Source: Paracamarosporium sp. OC-R06-R3 (taxonomy: Eukaryota; Ascomycota; Dothideomycetes; Pleosporales; Didymosphaeriaceae). From it: 64,000 nt of DNA. The stretch is taken from assembly GCA_019828545.1 (NCBI GenBank), contig JACVRA010000529.1, positions 107,413 to 171,412 on the forward strand, in the 5' to 3' direction. The notes below the pieces were generated by a model that was not told the DNA's origin, made no database searches, and saw only the letters and a program-made list of their open reading frames with translations. Below are positions 34,688-47,806 of this stretch, piece after piece (position 1 is the first letter of the stretch; every line of letters starts with the position of its first letter). The position numbers were made by a program, and so were the translations under genes.

Positions 34688-35766
34688 TCAAGAGAACTTC
34701 TGGATTGCGGCATCCTCTTTTGTTGGAGTCGTTGTGCCCATCTCTCGGGCGGTTGTGTTCGTGTTGGCCGCCTTGTCTGAGACATGGTGCATCTCCGCCG
34801 GCAACATGGTCCCTTCCAGTTCCGCTCGAGCGGTTCCAGCTGATTCATACGTAACGTATGGTGGTGGGTTAGCTTTTGAATCTGAAAGAAGTACCGCATC
34901 CTTGTATGGACTATTCTTCGCCTTTCTCCGTCGCATGAAGAACACAGCACCCACAATGGCAAGTACTGCGATGACACCCAGTGCAATGCCCACTCCCATG
35001 CCTGCTTTTGCTCCAGAGGACATGCCCGAGGATGACTCAACCGATGCAGTCGGGGTTGCGGTCCCGGTCGAAGTGGCCGCAATTGCAGAGGCATTAGATG
35101 TTGGCTGGCTGCTGGTGGACGCTGATGTACTGGAACTACTGACAGAGGTGGTTACGTGTGGGAGCGCTGCGGCGGCCGTCTCCGCTATGACTGGTGCATC
35201 GGCCTTGAAAACCAAATCATCGTCGTTGCAGCAGCTCGTATTTCGGCCAGTGACACCCGCTTCAAGCGTGCCTTGCGGTGCGCAGCAGAATTCATTTTTA
35301 GGATCGAAGCAGTAGAAGATGAAAGCATTGTAATGGTTGGGTTCCTCTGCATTCGATTGTTAGTACGGCTCTCATGAGAGGAAATGTTGGTTTGTTTTCA
35401 TCCCAAACCACTTGAGCAAACCCAAATCAATAGTATATGAAGTAGCATCCGATGAATCATCCGGTTTTTCTTCATATTGGATTGGTCCACTCCAAGAGGG
35501 AATCTAGACATACCTCTTCCACGACAGAAGTTGGGGCAAGCCGGATCTTTGAATGTTTTGTCGGTACAGCCGTTCCGCCAATAGTGATTAGCTCCTTTAG
35601 CTTCGTTCGCCGGCTCCATGCACAAGCCGTTGGTCATGCAGAGGTCTCCAACCGCACAACAAGCCGAGTGACCGCCATTTTCGACGGCCGTTATGTTGCA
35701 AGGAACGTAGGTTGCCGCAGTGTTCTCATAGAGCGATCCGTTATTTGCGTAGCATTCGGTGGACAT
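34688..35766 (-). CDS. Cys-rich single-pass membrane protein, function unknown
   Basis: Exons 35514-35766 and 34688-35346 give 303 residues; the phase-1 intron rejoins CRGREEPNHYNAF. The ectodomain (1-150) has many paired cysteines: SACCAVGDLCMTNGLC, CTDKTFKDPACPNFC, FYCFDPKNEFCC and NTSCCNDDD. This pattern is common in uncharacterised surface proteins of filamentous fungi. A Ser/Thr/Ala-rich stalk (about 165-220) precedes the membrane helix AGMGVGIALGVIAVLAIVGAVFF, then a basic RRRK stop-transfer and a 75-residue cytoplasmic tail. The layout resembles wall-stress sensors, though no WSC or Mid2 domain is seen. The chosen ATG (35766) gives no signal peptide; an upstream exon may exist but no good splice was found. 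Function unknown. Confidence 0.78.
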
Positions 35767-38491
35767 TGTTGCGGTGGCGCAAGCTTCAAGGTTGCTTTTT
35801 GAAAAGGACAATTACAGAGAGAAAAGGATACAAGGAAGCAGCCAGACTGCATATAATCTCCCAGCCCGCCCGAGCTCGCTACCCCTCCGCCGCATATCCG
35901 CAATAGCGTGTCTGAGCGCCAAGTCAATGGTACGCTTTCGACATGGGCCTTGAATGGCTAATCATCAGAGGGGATGCTCGTGCGCCATAGCCCAAGAGTT
36001 TCACATTCCCGTTCGCGTTGCGAATTCTGGGTCCGGGCGTAATACCATTGGTTCCGGGGTTATATCAGGTACAGGGACCGGACACGCTTTTCTGTCTTGA
36101 GTGCGTTCGAAGAGCCGCTACCATCTAGCCCAGGTGCCTACAAGGGTCTAGGCTGCTCGGGTTAGTCGAGGTCATTGACTGCATAAATCGAGGAACCTCC
36201 CATGCCGCAACATCGCAAGCGAAAGCTGAATATCTTGTGAGTTTGTGCGTATATTTCGTCTCCAAGCACGATTGAATTACGCCTTCTCCGCAAGCATCGT
36301 CGTTTTTGGATCTCACGCGATCTTGTGAGACAGCTGATTTACGCCCGTTGAATCGCATGGATCGCCTTGCCGCATCTCGCGCGAAAGGCCGTGTACCTTG
36401 TATGCTCCGCGGCCTGTGCATGAAGGACTATCACTATTACTAGTAAGCGTGAACAACAATCTTGGTTGTGCTTTCTCGGAGCCTTGAGAACCCCGATAGG
36501 ATTCCAAGATTGCCACTCAAATGCGGAACCATGGAGCTCATTATCGAGACATCTACAGCCCAGCTAGCAAACCTTCGCTTATTCGGCGTGGTGTTGTTGA
36601 ATCGAAATATCCTTTGCGGCCCCCAAGCCACATTCCCCACTCTCGTACGCTTGGACATGTGGGTGTTGCCGCCGCCAGTCAGACCTTGTAAGATAGGGCA
36701 AGGAGCGACGTTGTGGCGATCGAATCCTGCCAGATCCTATCCTACTTGGTTCTTACAAACGTTGCCATTTGGGGTAATTCATTCGCACTGAAATATTCTA
36801 TATACGCGATCTGGAACACACTGCAGTGATGCGCTGAGCTTCCAGACCCATCGCTGTGTTGCTGTGCTCTAGGTATCAGGGTGCCAGACATGAAGCACGT
36901 TGGCTTCGTATCGAACCCCATCCTGATGGCAAGGTTTCAGAGTCCATACGGAATCCCGTGACCATACGGAGTTCCGTACTTACGGCAGAGATTTTTGTAA
37001 GGTTCTCAAGCAAATGATTGGCCTCGCAACAGGCCAAGGATCGTACCAGAAAATACGCTACTAGCGTAAGCCTTAGCATGCATCACTTACGCCCGTGTGA
37101 CAGAACATTTTCAGATCTCATCCTTTTTCATGGGGAAGATGATCCACATTTTGTATTCGGAAATACTCCCCTTCTCTTAATTCCGCACAGTTCCTCCGAC
37201 TCTGAATGCAGATTGTACAGCATTCCTAGGGATTAGTTGTGAGGTGCAGACTACCACTTAAGGTAGTGAAAAGCATAATGCAATACGCCAGATACCACCA
37301 TATCTTGATAATTAGAACATGCCGAGACGAATCCAGTGCACGGTAGGTGATCGCGCAAGTCTCGATCGATAAATGAATGCATCACAGTGGCTTGGGTACG
37401 AGCACCTTGTCACGTGCTTGCATACTATTCAGCGATGATCGTGCCACGCCATTGCAGGTATTACGTATGAACACTGACGGCATCGTAAACTTTACAACAT
37501 TACTGTACTGGGATAGTGGACTTCACCGCAAGCTGAGAGGGTTTTTGAAAACTGCGAATTCTTTTTGGAGAAAATGCTTGTCATCAGCCTTCTCATGGTC
37601 CGTATTACAGGAACGGCTATTCCTCCACACGTCTGAATCATCTTTACTTTTGGAAGAACGCGTTCTTTGGTCCAAAACTCATAGATACAACTAAGCCCGT
37701 TTCAGACACCAAACATCTCGCGCGGTTGTAAATGCAGTAGAAGAAATCCTTCGAGTTGATGCGCTTAGGAGCATGGTTGCACAGGATAATAGAACTTTTG
37801 TGAGCATGTAGTTTGAACGTACAACGAGAGGCGCAACGCTCTGAGTAAGCCATACATGGCTACCATTGAGATCTGATGCCGTTCGTGGTTCGTCGCTTGA
37901 GAATGTGATGCGACCGTGTCGGGCGAGTGTCCCATTGGCACCTTCGCCACTTTGATTCTAGTCTGCCGAGTCATCAGTACATCACGTATTGGTTCGTTCT
38001 TAGGTACTCGCTGTTATAACTCTCATCAAATCAAAGCTATATCGCTAAAGCACAAATTAAGATCATAACCTAATATATCTTGTACATACATTAGCTAACG
38101 TTCGGTCGTCGTTGAGTTCTTCAACGATATAGTGGACTTTCGTGTATCTGTAATGCCAGACAAGAAGTGTAGTAAAACTCACCCCCACAAGCATATACAG
38201 CACCCGATCTAGCTGCTCAGACCTGCATGCTCCATGTATCTCGCAGTGTCCGAAAGTAGAAAGACCGCACCTTCCCTCACTTTTCTGGCTCGGAGGCCCG
38301 TGCGACATTCTGATAGAGATCGATCAACATCACGCCGCTTCGACTTTCCTTCTATTTCTTCCACTTACTGTTCGTCTGATTGAGCGAGATCAGCTCCGAT
38401 TGTGGATGCTTTCTTAGCCGCACTCTGATTCCTCGTCTTGCACCAGTCGAGCACTCCGCTTCCGCCTGTCGGCGCTCTTTCCCTGGCCGGC
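35767..38491. other. Gene-poor region
   Basis: About 2.7 kb of low to moderate GC with no open frame above about 110 codons that looks real. It lies between a minus-strand gene and the plus-strand chitinase, so it contains both promoters. No transposase motif could be read. A short direct repeat, CCATACGGA, occurs near 36935 and 36962. Confidence 0.5.
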
Positions 38492-41400
38492 ATGCGAATT
38501 CTCTGCTTCCTCGCACTTGCGAGTATCGCTCTCGCTGTTTCGAACGTTACCTTCTTCGGTGCGCCGCGCTTCTCCCTTGGCGATACCCTTCCAAACCGCG
38601 ATATACATGGCAATGTCCTCGTTGCGCAGGATCTTGGAAGCGCTGTGGAAAAGCCGAGCTGTCAAGGCGGCAATAGTGCGAATGCTCGCTCTATTGCGTA
38701 TTATCAGTGAGTATTCTACCCATGTAATGAGCGTTTTCGCAAGTACTTCGTCTTGTGTGTTTCCCCGGGCTCTCCACGCAGAGACCGTATCTTGGTCGAT
38801 ACTCAACTGCCAACACACTCTGTGCTGCTATAACGCTTGCAAATTACCTTGCGGAATACTGGAGGAAAGGTAATCTGCAGTTTTTCATCTGTAGTCCACG
38901 CACCGTGCATCGTTTATTTCTATCACGCATTCTTAATGCAAAATTATAGAGAATGGAACATCCGGACCAGGCCCTGCGACAAGGTCAGGCCGTCTCAAAT
39001 CAAGCTCGACGGTTTGACCCACCTCAATTTAGCCTTCGCCTACATCGACCCGTCATCATTTAAAATCAGTCTGCAAAACCCGAAAGATGATCAAGTCTAT
39101 CGCGAGTTTGTCGAGCTCAAAGATCCTGGTAGACAGGTCTGGCTAGGTGTCGGTGGCTGGGAGTTTAGTGATGAAGGTCCGACGCGCACCACCTGGTCTG
39201 ATATGACCAGCAGCGCAGCAAACCGAAAAACTTTCATTACCTCAACTATCCAGTTTCTCAAAGAGTACAGATTCCAAGGTTTAGACGTGGATTGGGAATG
39301 GCCTGCCTCTACCAGCCATGGCGGTCGCCCTGAGGATACACAGAATCAAGTATGGACATGAGTTCCACCTCATTGCCGCAGTGTGGCTGACTCAGGTCAT
39401 CAGGTTACGTTGATGAAGGAGCTACGTGATGCGCTCGGAAAGGACTACGGTCTCACCTGCGTCCTACCCCACGATAATACCTATCTCCAGGGCATCGACG
39501 TCAAGTCTCTGGCACAATACGTGGATTGGTTCAATGTCCTCACCTACGATTTACATGGTTCGTGGGACGAGAAGAATCCGGCGCTTGGATCTAAGATTTG
39601 CCCGCATACGGACTTGAAAGAGATCGATATTCACTTGGAAGCTCTATGGATCACTGGTGTGGATCCAAGTAAATTCACCCTTGGTCTTGCCTATTACGGT
39701 CGCGGATATACGGCTACCGACTCTAGTTGTTTGCATATTGGCTGTTTATTCACAGGACCAAGCACTCCAGGGAACTGTTCCATCCAAGCTGGTGTTCTGA
39801 GCGGCTGCGAGATCAAGCGGGTTATCAAGGAGAAGCATTTGAGTCCTAGTCTCGTTGATGGGGGTGCTAGTGCAATGCAGCTTTCCTGGGATAATCAATG
39901 GATCAGTTACGACAACGACCAGACGTTCGCCATGAAGAAAGACTTTGCAAGCGAACGTTGCATGGGCGGGACTGCAGTTTGGGCTATCGATTACGACTCG
40001 TGTAATGACAAGGGCGAGCTTCCACCTGTGGGTCCAGACCACTCGCCAGCTTCTTCTCTTGTCCAGACCATTGGATCTGTCGCCTCTTCAGTTCAATCAT
40101 CAACCATAGTCTCAAGTGCATCCAAAGTCCCTTCGAGTCCATCATCATCGGTTGGGACTTCAGGCGTGATGTCTTCCATTAAGCCTACATCGATGACTGT
40201 CACAGCTACCTCAGAACAGTCTCAGCTTTCAACTGGGCCACCACAGAGCATGTCATCATTTGTAGACTCATCTACATCAACGACGGTTATAGTTACCTCA
40301 ACGAAGTCCCACGCTTCGACTGAGCAACCGCAGAGCACGTCATCGATGGTACCTTCATCTAGGACGCCTACCTCAATTATAGTTATACTCACCTCAGTCA
40401 CGTCCCAGCTTTCGACTGAACAAACCCGGAGCATTTCATCAGTCAAATCTCCATCCGATCCTCAGAGCTCAATTTTAGGTGCATCTTCTACGAAGAGCCG
40501 AAACTCATCAACTCCCCCTTCGAGTGTTAGCGCAACCCTTGCGCTTTCATCTTCGCTAAGCGGACATTTATCGGTCTCTGAGAGTTCCAGCGTCGATACG
40601 TCGTCATCATCATCTTGGAGCTTTAAGTCCACTTCTTCTCCTGCAGTTGCAAGTACCATAACCAGCCCGTCCTTCGACACAAGCAGTCTACTGTCGTCAA
40701 GTGATAGCTCATCTGTAGCTGGCACGTCAAACAGCATATCTAGTTCTATGCTATTGATTCCCACGTTGATACCTGAAAGCTCTACTCGAATGCCGAGCTC
40801 CTCGTCAATATTCTCTAAGTCCTCGGGCATGACATTTTCGGACTCGAGCGTCTCGATGTCGGTGCCAACTGTAACCTTTCCTAACGTTACGATTGTTACA
40901 TCTTCAGGTACATCCATGGCAATCTCGTGGCCTGCATCGAAACCAACGGAAGATTGTTCTGCCAATTTCTTAACCTCCATATCGGACGACTTCCTAAATG
41001 CTCCGTCGGATCTCTGGGGTAACACTACATTAGGAACGCTTCATTGTAGCCCACCGTGTACCTACAATCTGCCGCCTTTCATATTATCTTCCCCGACCAA
41101 TTTTATCTGTCCTGATATCACCGAAACGTTTCTTACAATCGGAGGTGGAGCAACAGTCACCACAACCAAAGAAACTTCTTCTGGTGCGTGTGGCTCGGTC
41201 ACCAAGGTTCAGATCACGAATGTATATGTCCAAGGAGGCTCTACTGGAACGACAACATCTGTTATCACGCAAGCTCCTATCGTCGTGAGCAGTAGGAGCT
41301 TTTGGCCTGTTACCGTAACAGATGGGTCACAAACTTTCGTGAAGCCTATACAGAAGGGTCCTTGTAAGATCGCGCAAATGACTTTGTCACCTGGTCTCAT

Positions 41401-43727
41401 TCCTCTTCCTGTATCGGGACAACCTACACCAACTGAGTGGCCCAATGGCATCCTTCACTGCATATTGCCTGATGGCTGTTTCTATTCGTTCTGGAACTTG
41501 CCCTGGCAGTGCTGTTCATTCGATTGGTGTAAACCTTTGTACACGATGATGCCGTTTCCTACTGTAGCTCCGCAAGAGTGTAGGCTCCAAGATTGGTGTT
41601 CCGACTTCCCATGGGATAGCATGCGGTCCTCTACACCAAGCTGTCTCACCTCGTCGGAAACTGGAGCGGCAACATTGATACCGGTAGTACCTTGGAAGGA
41701 CCCAGACCCAATCCCACTGGTACTTCCTTGGTCAGAATCAGCAGGCGTAAGTAGAACCACTTCCTACAGAGCCCTACTTAAATCGAAGGACCTGCTTTGC
41801 CTTAGGTAGAGCAGTACGAAAACTGACAAACCCATCTATGATTTTCGGTTTGGTGTTGGATTTATTTATATAACTGACCGAATAACAGGACTGTCCCGCT
41901 GATTCGCCTCGCGCAAAGAAGAACCTGAAACGCGGCTTTTTCGGTTGTGGTTGCGGCTGGTCTGGTCTCGATAAAGGCCCTGGATGTGATCGACCGTGCG
42001 ATTTGATTCCGTTCGACTTAATTTGCTGGATCAAATTCTCCTGGATGAAGATTTGGTGGGTGGTATCTCCTTGTGGTCCTTTGTTCGATTGCGATGTCTG
42101 CAAGTGGTTTGGTTGTCCGGGCGAAATGGACATGTGTGGCCCCCTAGGGTGTGGAGGTTTCTGCAACAGCGAATGGGGATGTGATCCATGCATTCCAGAG
42201 GTGAGTGAGGATCATTTCTCATCAAGCTCAGGTTTTTTTTTCTAATACACTTTAAAGGTTTGTGGTAGTTGCATGATGTCTGGTGACTGTCCGGCCATAA
42301 AGCCTGGTCCGCCTGGTGGAGGAGACCACCCAGACGATCCGCAACATCCAAACCCAACTAAAAATCCAACTCCGACAAAAAACCCTCCCTGTAAGCCCAA
42401 GGACTACGTAACTGCCACAGAAGTAAAAAGTATCTGTGTCGATGAGTTTGTGTCCGCTGGGCTCAATTCTTCCACAACGACGACGACATGTAGTGGCGCA
42501 TTCACTCAAATAATGACTGCTTGCCCACCCAAGAACGGTATGACAACTACAGAATGGACGACCATTCGGTCGTCAAGTTCCTGTACCGTGTCTTCTACCG
42601 TCTACTCAACGTTTTCCTCCTGCCTTGTTGGCCCAGATTCTACTGGAGGTACAAGCACGTCGAGCTGTAGAAGCACGGTGTCGCAGATCATAGGTTGCGA
42701 TATCACTGGAGGCGCAACCAAGACAATCTCCACCACTAGCAAACCTGGTGGGTGTACACGGGCGCCATTGGTATTTGGGGAAGACGAAGGTGACAATACT
42801 GGGCTTCCACGGAATGCCAACGCAACAACTACTGGGATCCTAATTCCAACTCTATACATGAAGGACAATGCAACCAGCAACAATGGATCGTGTGCTTGGA
42901 GCTCGCTCATCATCGACGATGACGAGGGAGACAATATCCAGAATATTAGCATTCTCATCCCCACATTGACAATGATAAACGACACTAGGATTCCGATACC
43001 AACACTACTGGTGAAGGACAATACGACCAACAACAATGGATCGTGTGCTTGGAGTCCACTCAGCATCGACGATGACGAAGGAGACAATATCCAGAATATT
43101 AGCATTCTCATCCCCACATTGACGATGAAAAATAACTCCACCAGCTCTCATTCGAAGGCGATTATAGCACCGACTCTTAAACACCATACAACTAGCAAGA
43201 ATTTGATCGCGCCAACACTAGTGCAGACCCAGCATCGTACGCCAGATTCAACCTCTAGCTCTGCCACATCAGCACCTACAATCCCTACTATACCGATACA
43301 GGGTGGTGGCAGATGGGACTTCAGGATCGACTACTTCCCAACAGGATCTGGCCACGGGCTGCATTGGACATTGTACGATCCAAATCAATTTGAGGCCGGA
43401 GGAGGCTCCATGGATAGTCCGATTCGGTGTGTCAGACGTCCTCAGAAGGACTGCTTTCCTTTCAACATTCAATTCAATGCACAGAACCTGGATAATCCGA
43501 GTAATTTCAAGATCGACTTCGAAATTATGATGCATCTTCCAAGCGGTCGGCGTCTGAAATTCAATGATAAGAGCTCATCTGCGGATCTTCCCGAAGATGG
43601 TTATCCCCTCGGAAGCTACGGATGCAAAGGGGATCGTGATTGGGAAGACGTGAACGGTCGGCACATTGTTTGCTTCTTCTATTGGCTTGGTGCGGGTAAT
43701 TGGGATGGTGAGAGCGACAGTCTCTAA
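38492..43727 (+). CDS. Very large secreted GH18 chitinase with Ser/Thr-rich and Cys-rich C-terminal regions
   Basis: Hydrolyses beta-1,4-N-acetylglucosamine polymers (chitin), outside the cell or in the wall. Five exons: 38492-38706, 38950-39349, 39404-41746, 41889-42200 and 42258-43727; 1,579 residues in frame. Signal peptide MRILCFLALASIALA. The GH18 barrel spans about 66-400: LTHLNLAFAYID, VWLGVGGWEFS and the catalytic motif GLDVDWEWP with D184, D186 and E188, then NVLTYDLHGSWD and a closing GGTAVWAIDYD. No LysM or chitin-binding module precedes the barrel. Residues about 410-650 are a mucin-like Ser/Thr repeat region. Cys-rich segments follow, including exon 4 (FGCGCGWSGLDKGPGCDRPCD), then in exon 5 an almost exact 51-residue duplication. 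The end is a globular domain (GGGRWDFRIDYFPTGSGHGL onward). Class V, killer-toxin-like chitinases are the nearest named group. The first intron (243 bases) is the least certain. Confidence 0.87.
40186..40445 (+). repeat. Ser/Thr-rich tandem repeats in the chitinase stalk
   Basis: About three diverged units of roughly 90 bases, each encoding a pattern like TSTTVIVTSTKSHASTEQPQ followed by STSS. They form a probable O-glycosylated spacer after the catalytic barrel. Confidence 0.6.
42861..43134 (+). repeat. 153-bp in-frame duplication in chitinase exon 5
   Basis: Copies start at 42861 and 43014 (period 153 bases, 51 codons) and cover about 120 nearly identical bases. Both encode NNGSCAWS and IDDDEGDNIQNISILIPTLTM-type segments. 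High nucleotide identity, including third positions, points to a recent duplication. Confidence 0.85.
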
Positions 43728-45458
43728 TATCTGAAGAACAATAACGCAGGCATCGCGCGCGTTATTTCGTTTCAAGGAAGCGCATAGCGACATCGTCGAA
43801 CATGGTGGAAGAGAAGACGGTTTTTGGCGCGTCTGCAGGATATGGTTAATGTTCACGCGTGCGTTCATAGGTGTACATACTGTCCCAATGAAAGTTCTCT
43901 GCATGTACAGCGTCGATGCAGGCATATGGTGGACTTTGTAGTCAATCTTCTGATAGATTCTTGTTTTTCTCTACTATGGATGTCTTCTCGTGGGATAACC
44001 AGGGTTGCCTCTAACATCGCAAGAACTATTCTCCGTGTATTACTGTGTGATCTTCTTGTGTCTCACGCCATTGGGAGCATGATTAGATATTTTCAAGAGC
44101 AAGCGTGCATGAATGCTCATTGTCAGGACTAAGGTGTAGAATCACCGATAACCAAGCCATGTTTCACTTCCTCAAAACACTCCGATCCGATCTCCGAATG
44201 CGCCACCCGCAGCACGCCTCGCCTAAAGTTCCGAGACGGTCAATGACGATTCCTACGTAATCGTACCATAAACTACACACCCATGACCCTTGTGCACGTC
44301 CGCTCCACCACGTTTACTAGACTTTCACATCAACGATAGACGTTACACATCACCTAAACACCTGTCTCCTGCCATCTGTATCGCATCGCGCCGTGCCGCG
44401 CGTCTTCCACGCAGGCAGCCCCTTTCATAGCCGCTGCTAGGTCGGCTTTCGGTGCATGAAACCCGCACGTGGCGTCTCGGAGGCTGTTCCGCCGCCACCA
44501 CTGCCGGACCAACGCCTTGTTTATATGAGTTGTGCGGCTGCGAGTGGGGGTGCGCAGGATGATAGTGTTTAGGAGCCAAGAACAAAGTTTTAAATGCCGC
44601 CTTGCTCAAAATGTTTCTGCTGGTTGCGGACTTGGGGACGGTGATTTGGTGCATGTTTCTGAGGCTGGGTAGAGGAAGATGGGGCGTGGCGAGCATGTTT
44701 CGGCATTGAACATGCAGATAGGATGACGTGGTGGTGAGAATCATGGGGGCGGCGAAAGGGATAGCAAACAGTATGCTTCAGAGAATTCAGAAAAGCTAGG
44801 ATTTAGGAGCAAGAGGTGGAAGAGGGAAGAGTTGTGCATTGTATGGTGTATTCGGATACAGCTCACATTTGGAGTCTAGTTCATCGCAAAGACCTATCTC
44901 GCCGAGGACAGTGGTCTAGGCCTTACGTTTCACAAACAGGTCAATTTGCTATGCCTCAGGCTCAGCCCCACAGTTACCGTCTATTACGGGCAAAGCTGGG
45001 GGACTGACGACGTCGCGTCCGTACGTCAACATTGTGGAAGGGACCCATAGTCACGCACTTACGCACATGCACAACCTTGTGTATACGGATCCGTAATGAA
45101 TGCAACATAAGAGTGCTTGGCTCATAAACATGTCCCTGCTTGTTCCTTGGCTTTCCAGTGTCCATTTCGTCCTGTTCGCGTCTTTTTTCTTTGCTTGACA
45201 TTTTTTTTGGCTTCTTCGCTTCTTGTGTTTAGTTGCGCTTTGCAGCTTCTGCTTCGCATGCCTGCCTCTACTGGATAGACTGGATTGCCTTTCGATTCTT
45301 GTACCAACATCGCTCTTCCGTGCTGGTCGCTTCTTTATTTTTCCTTTTCGTATACATCCGAATTTAGCGATTTCATTCATCTATTACACGCCGTTTTATT
45401 CGTCCTCATCGCTTCCTATTTTCGCCTTCATCCGTCCCAACAACAACCTTAGGCCACG
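43728..45458. other. Intergenic
   Basis: About 1.7 kb between two plus-strand genes. Open frames here (for example 44343-44744 minus) lack any recognisable domain. The last 250 bases are pyrimidine-rich and form the leader of the next gene. Confidence 0.5.
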
Positions 45459-47377
45459 ATGGCGTCCCATAACACCGGGCGCTTCTCACGCTCCTTTGCA
45501 CGAAAGCATAACCGCCAAACCATATGGCCTACTCCCGACCCAACAACATCTGACATCCACCTTAGTGCTCCCTGGCCCGGTCCCTATGGCTCTTTCGCGG
45601 CGCCAAACAAGCGGTGGACCAGCGCCTTTGACACTGAGGCTCGTGCCTCGCGCATGAGTTTTCTGGTGGACAACACGCTTCTTCCACGGGCGCCCATTAC
45701 GAATAACCAGCATGAACAGTGGGCGGGCAAAAAGATGGACAAGAAGACGGACAAGAGGCAGACGTGGTTGGGTCCTGTTGCCGAGTCAGAGGTGCCCGCA
45801 AGAGTCTGGGGTGGAGAGTTTGATGTCGAAAGGCGACCGAGCTGGACAGGAAAAGATTCAGGATTATTGGATGGTGATAACGATATAGAGTTGATGAAGG
45901 GAAAAGAAAAGTTCTTAGTGCGGTGGGACGAGGACGATGTTGAGAACCCGTTGAACTTTGGAAAGGGAAGAAAATGGATGAACGCTATGATTCTCGCGTT
46001 TGCCTGTTTCATGGTGTCAATTGCCTCGTCCGGATTCTCTCAAGGTATTTCTCCATTGTAGTTGACTTTTAAAATGGTATGGCTAATGTATGGGCAGGGA
46101 CACGAGACTTGAAGACGGAATTTAACATTGACCAGGTTGTCGCACTAATGACTACGTCTGCTTTTGTACTTGGCTTTGCAGTCGGTGCACTTGTGCTGTC
46201 GCCTTTGAGCGAAGTGTATGGACGCCGTGAGCTGTACATCTCGACCTTCGGCGCGTTCGTCTTGCTGACTGGAGCACTGTACTTTTCTGCCTCAATGACC
46301 ACAGTCATTGCGTTACGCTTCCTTGGTGGCCTCGCAGGTTCTTTCACGCAGGCAGTCGCTCCGGCGGTTGTCGCTGACATGTTCGACGCACAGGAGCGTG
46401 GACTGGTGCTCAGCATCTTTACCCTCGCAGGTCTCCTGGGCCAGAATCTGGGCCCCATTATCTGCGGCTTCCTCGATGCATACCATGGCTGGCGCAGCAT
46501 CGTCATCTTCGTCACCTCAGCATCTCTCCCCACTTGGCTCGTCTTAACCTTCACGTTCCCAGAGACATACGCGCCTGTGCTGCTCCAGCGCCGCGCGAAC
46601 AAGTTGACCCAGGAGACGGGCAAGAAGCACATCGTCGCAGGGGCAACACCGAAGCCGATCAGCCAACAACTACGCGTTGGTGCGCTCCGTCCTTGGATCA
46701 TGTTGATCTACGAACCTATTGTTACACTTCTTTCGCTGTTCCTCTCCGTCATCCATGGCACGCTCTTCCTTCTCTTCGCCGCTTACCCCATCGTCTTTCA
46801 ACAGGTCCGCGGTTGGCCTCAAGGTGTCGCTTCTCTACCCTTCCTCGCGCTTGTCATTGGTATCATCCTTTCCCTACTCTACGTCGCGTTAGTGGACCAA
46901 AGGCGGTACGCTGGTGTGGTAGCTCGCAACAACGGTACCGCGCCGCCCGAAGCGCGTCTGCCACCCGCCATGCTCGGTGCCGTCGTCCTCCCTATTGGTC
47001 TCTTTTGGTTTGCCTGGACCAACGGGCCCGGCACCTTTTGGTTGGTCAGTGTGAGCGCAGGCGTCTTCTTCGGTTTTGGCATGGTTCTTCTTTATATGAG
47101 TCTTACGAACTACCTGGTCGATTCTTACCTAGCATACTCAGCATCTGCACTTGCCGCCAGCACAGTTTTGCGCTCCTGCGCGGGTGCTGCTTTTCCATTG
47201 TTCACAAATGATCTTTATAGTAAGCTGGGTATTCATTGGGCGTCAAGCATCCCGGGCGTTATGGCATTGGTATTTGTACCATGCTTAGTCGCGTTTTATA
47301 AATGGGGACACGTTTTAAGGACGAAGACGAGGTTCGGACAGGAAGCCGCACAGTTAGCCGCGCAGGCGTCAAAGTGA
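45459..47377 (+). CDS. MFS transporter, DHA1-type drug/polyamine exporter
   Basis: Twelve-helix proton antiporter of the plasma membrane. Exons 45459-46044 and 46098-47377 give 621 residues; the intron is phase 1 and restores SGFSQGTRDLKTEFN. A long hydrophilic N-terminus (about 170 residues) precedes helix 1 and ends with WDEDDVENPLNFGKGRKW, the typical lead-in of fungal DHA1 exporters. Further signatures: LSPLSEVYGRRELYI (motif A), RFLGGLAGSFTQAVAPAVVADMF, ERGLVLSIFTLAGLLGQNLGP (motif C region) and FPETYAPVLLQRRA. Substrate unknown; relatives export drugs, polyamines or fungal metabolites. No biosynthetic cluster flanks it, so a general efflux role is more likely. Confidence 0.93.
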
Positions 47378-47806
47378 ACGACTGACGCAATATTCTCTTG
47401 TAAATACTAGGGACTTAGACACTGATAGAACATAACATAGATACGGAATTGCTCACTTAAGCAAGTCCATTATGACGTCTTGGGCTGAGACAAATCGAGT
47501 TTCCGCACAAAGTGAAATGATGCCAGAAATTAATCGCATCTGTCGGACGCGTAACAGCAAGCTTTGGCGTGGATTATTGTGCAACTTGCATTAGCCTTTA
47601 TTTATCCATCTCTCCTTATCTGCTAACGATACTCATGATTCGTACATTTCTTCATCTTCTCATAATAATTATAAGAAGGGTATTAATCCTAACTGCTTCT
47701 CCAATGCTTTGCTGTAGGCAAAAGCTTCCTGTTGGATTGAGTTTTGAGAGCGACAGAATATATTAAGAGCTACAACCGAGCCCGACATGCTCACCCAGTC
47801 AACTCC
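47378..47806. other. Intergenic, convergent 3' regions
   Basis: About 430 AT-rich bases between converging genes. Nothing recognised. Confidence 0.5.

Noticed and set aside
36915..36950. Second tRNA-like TTCGA motif on minus strand
   Set aside because: Stem bases on the two sides of the loop are not complementary; no cloverleaf.
38414..38818. 134-codon minus-strand frame over the chitinase start
   Set aside because: Overlaps exon 1, which has a signal peptide and a correct splice to the GH18 domain on the plus strand.
38492..43727. Reading the chitinase as a killer-toxin subunit
   Set aside because: The name reflects barrel similarity only; the sequence shows a chitinase barrel without toxin gamma-type or LysM parts, so no toxin role is claimed.
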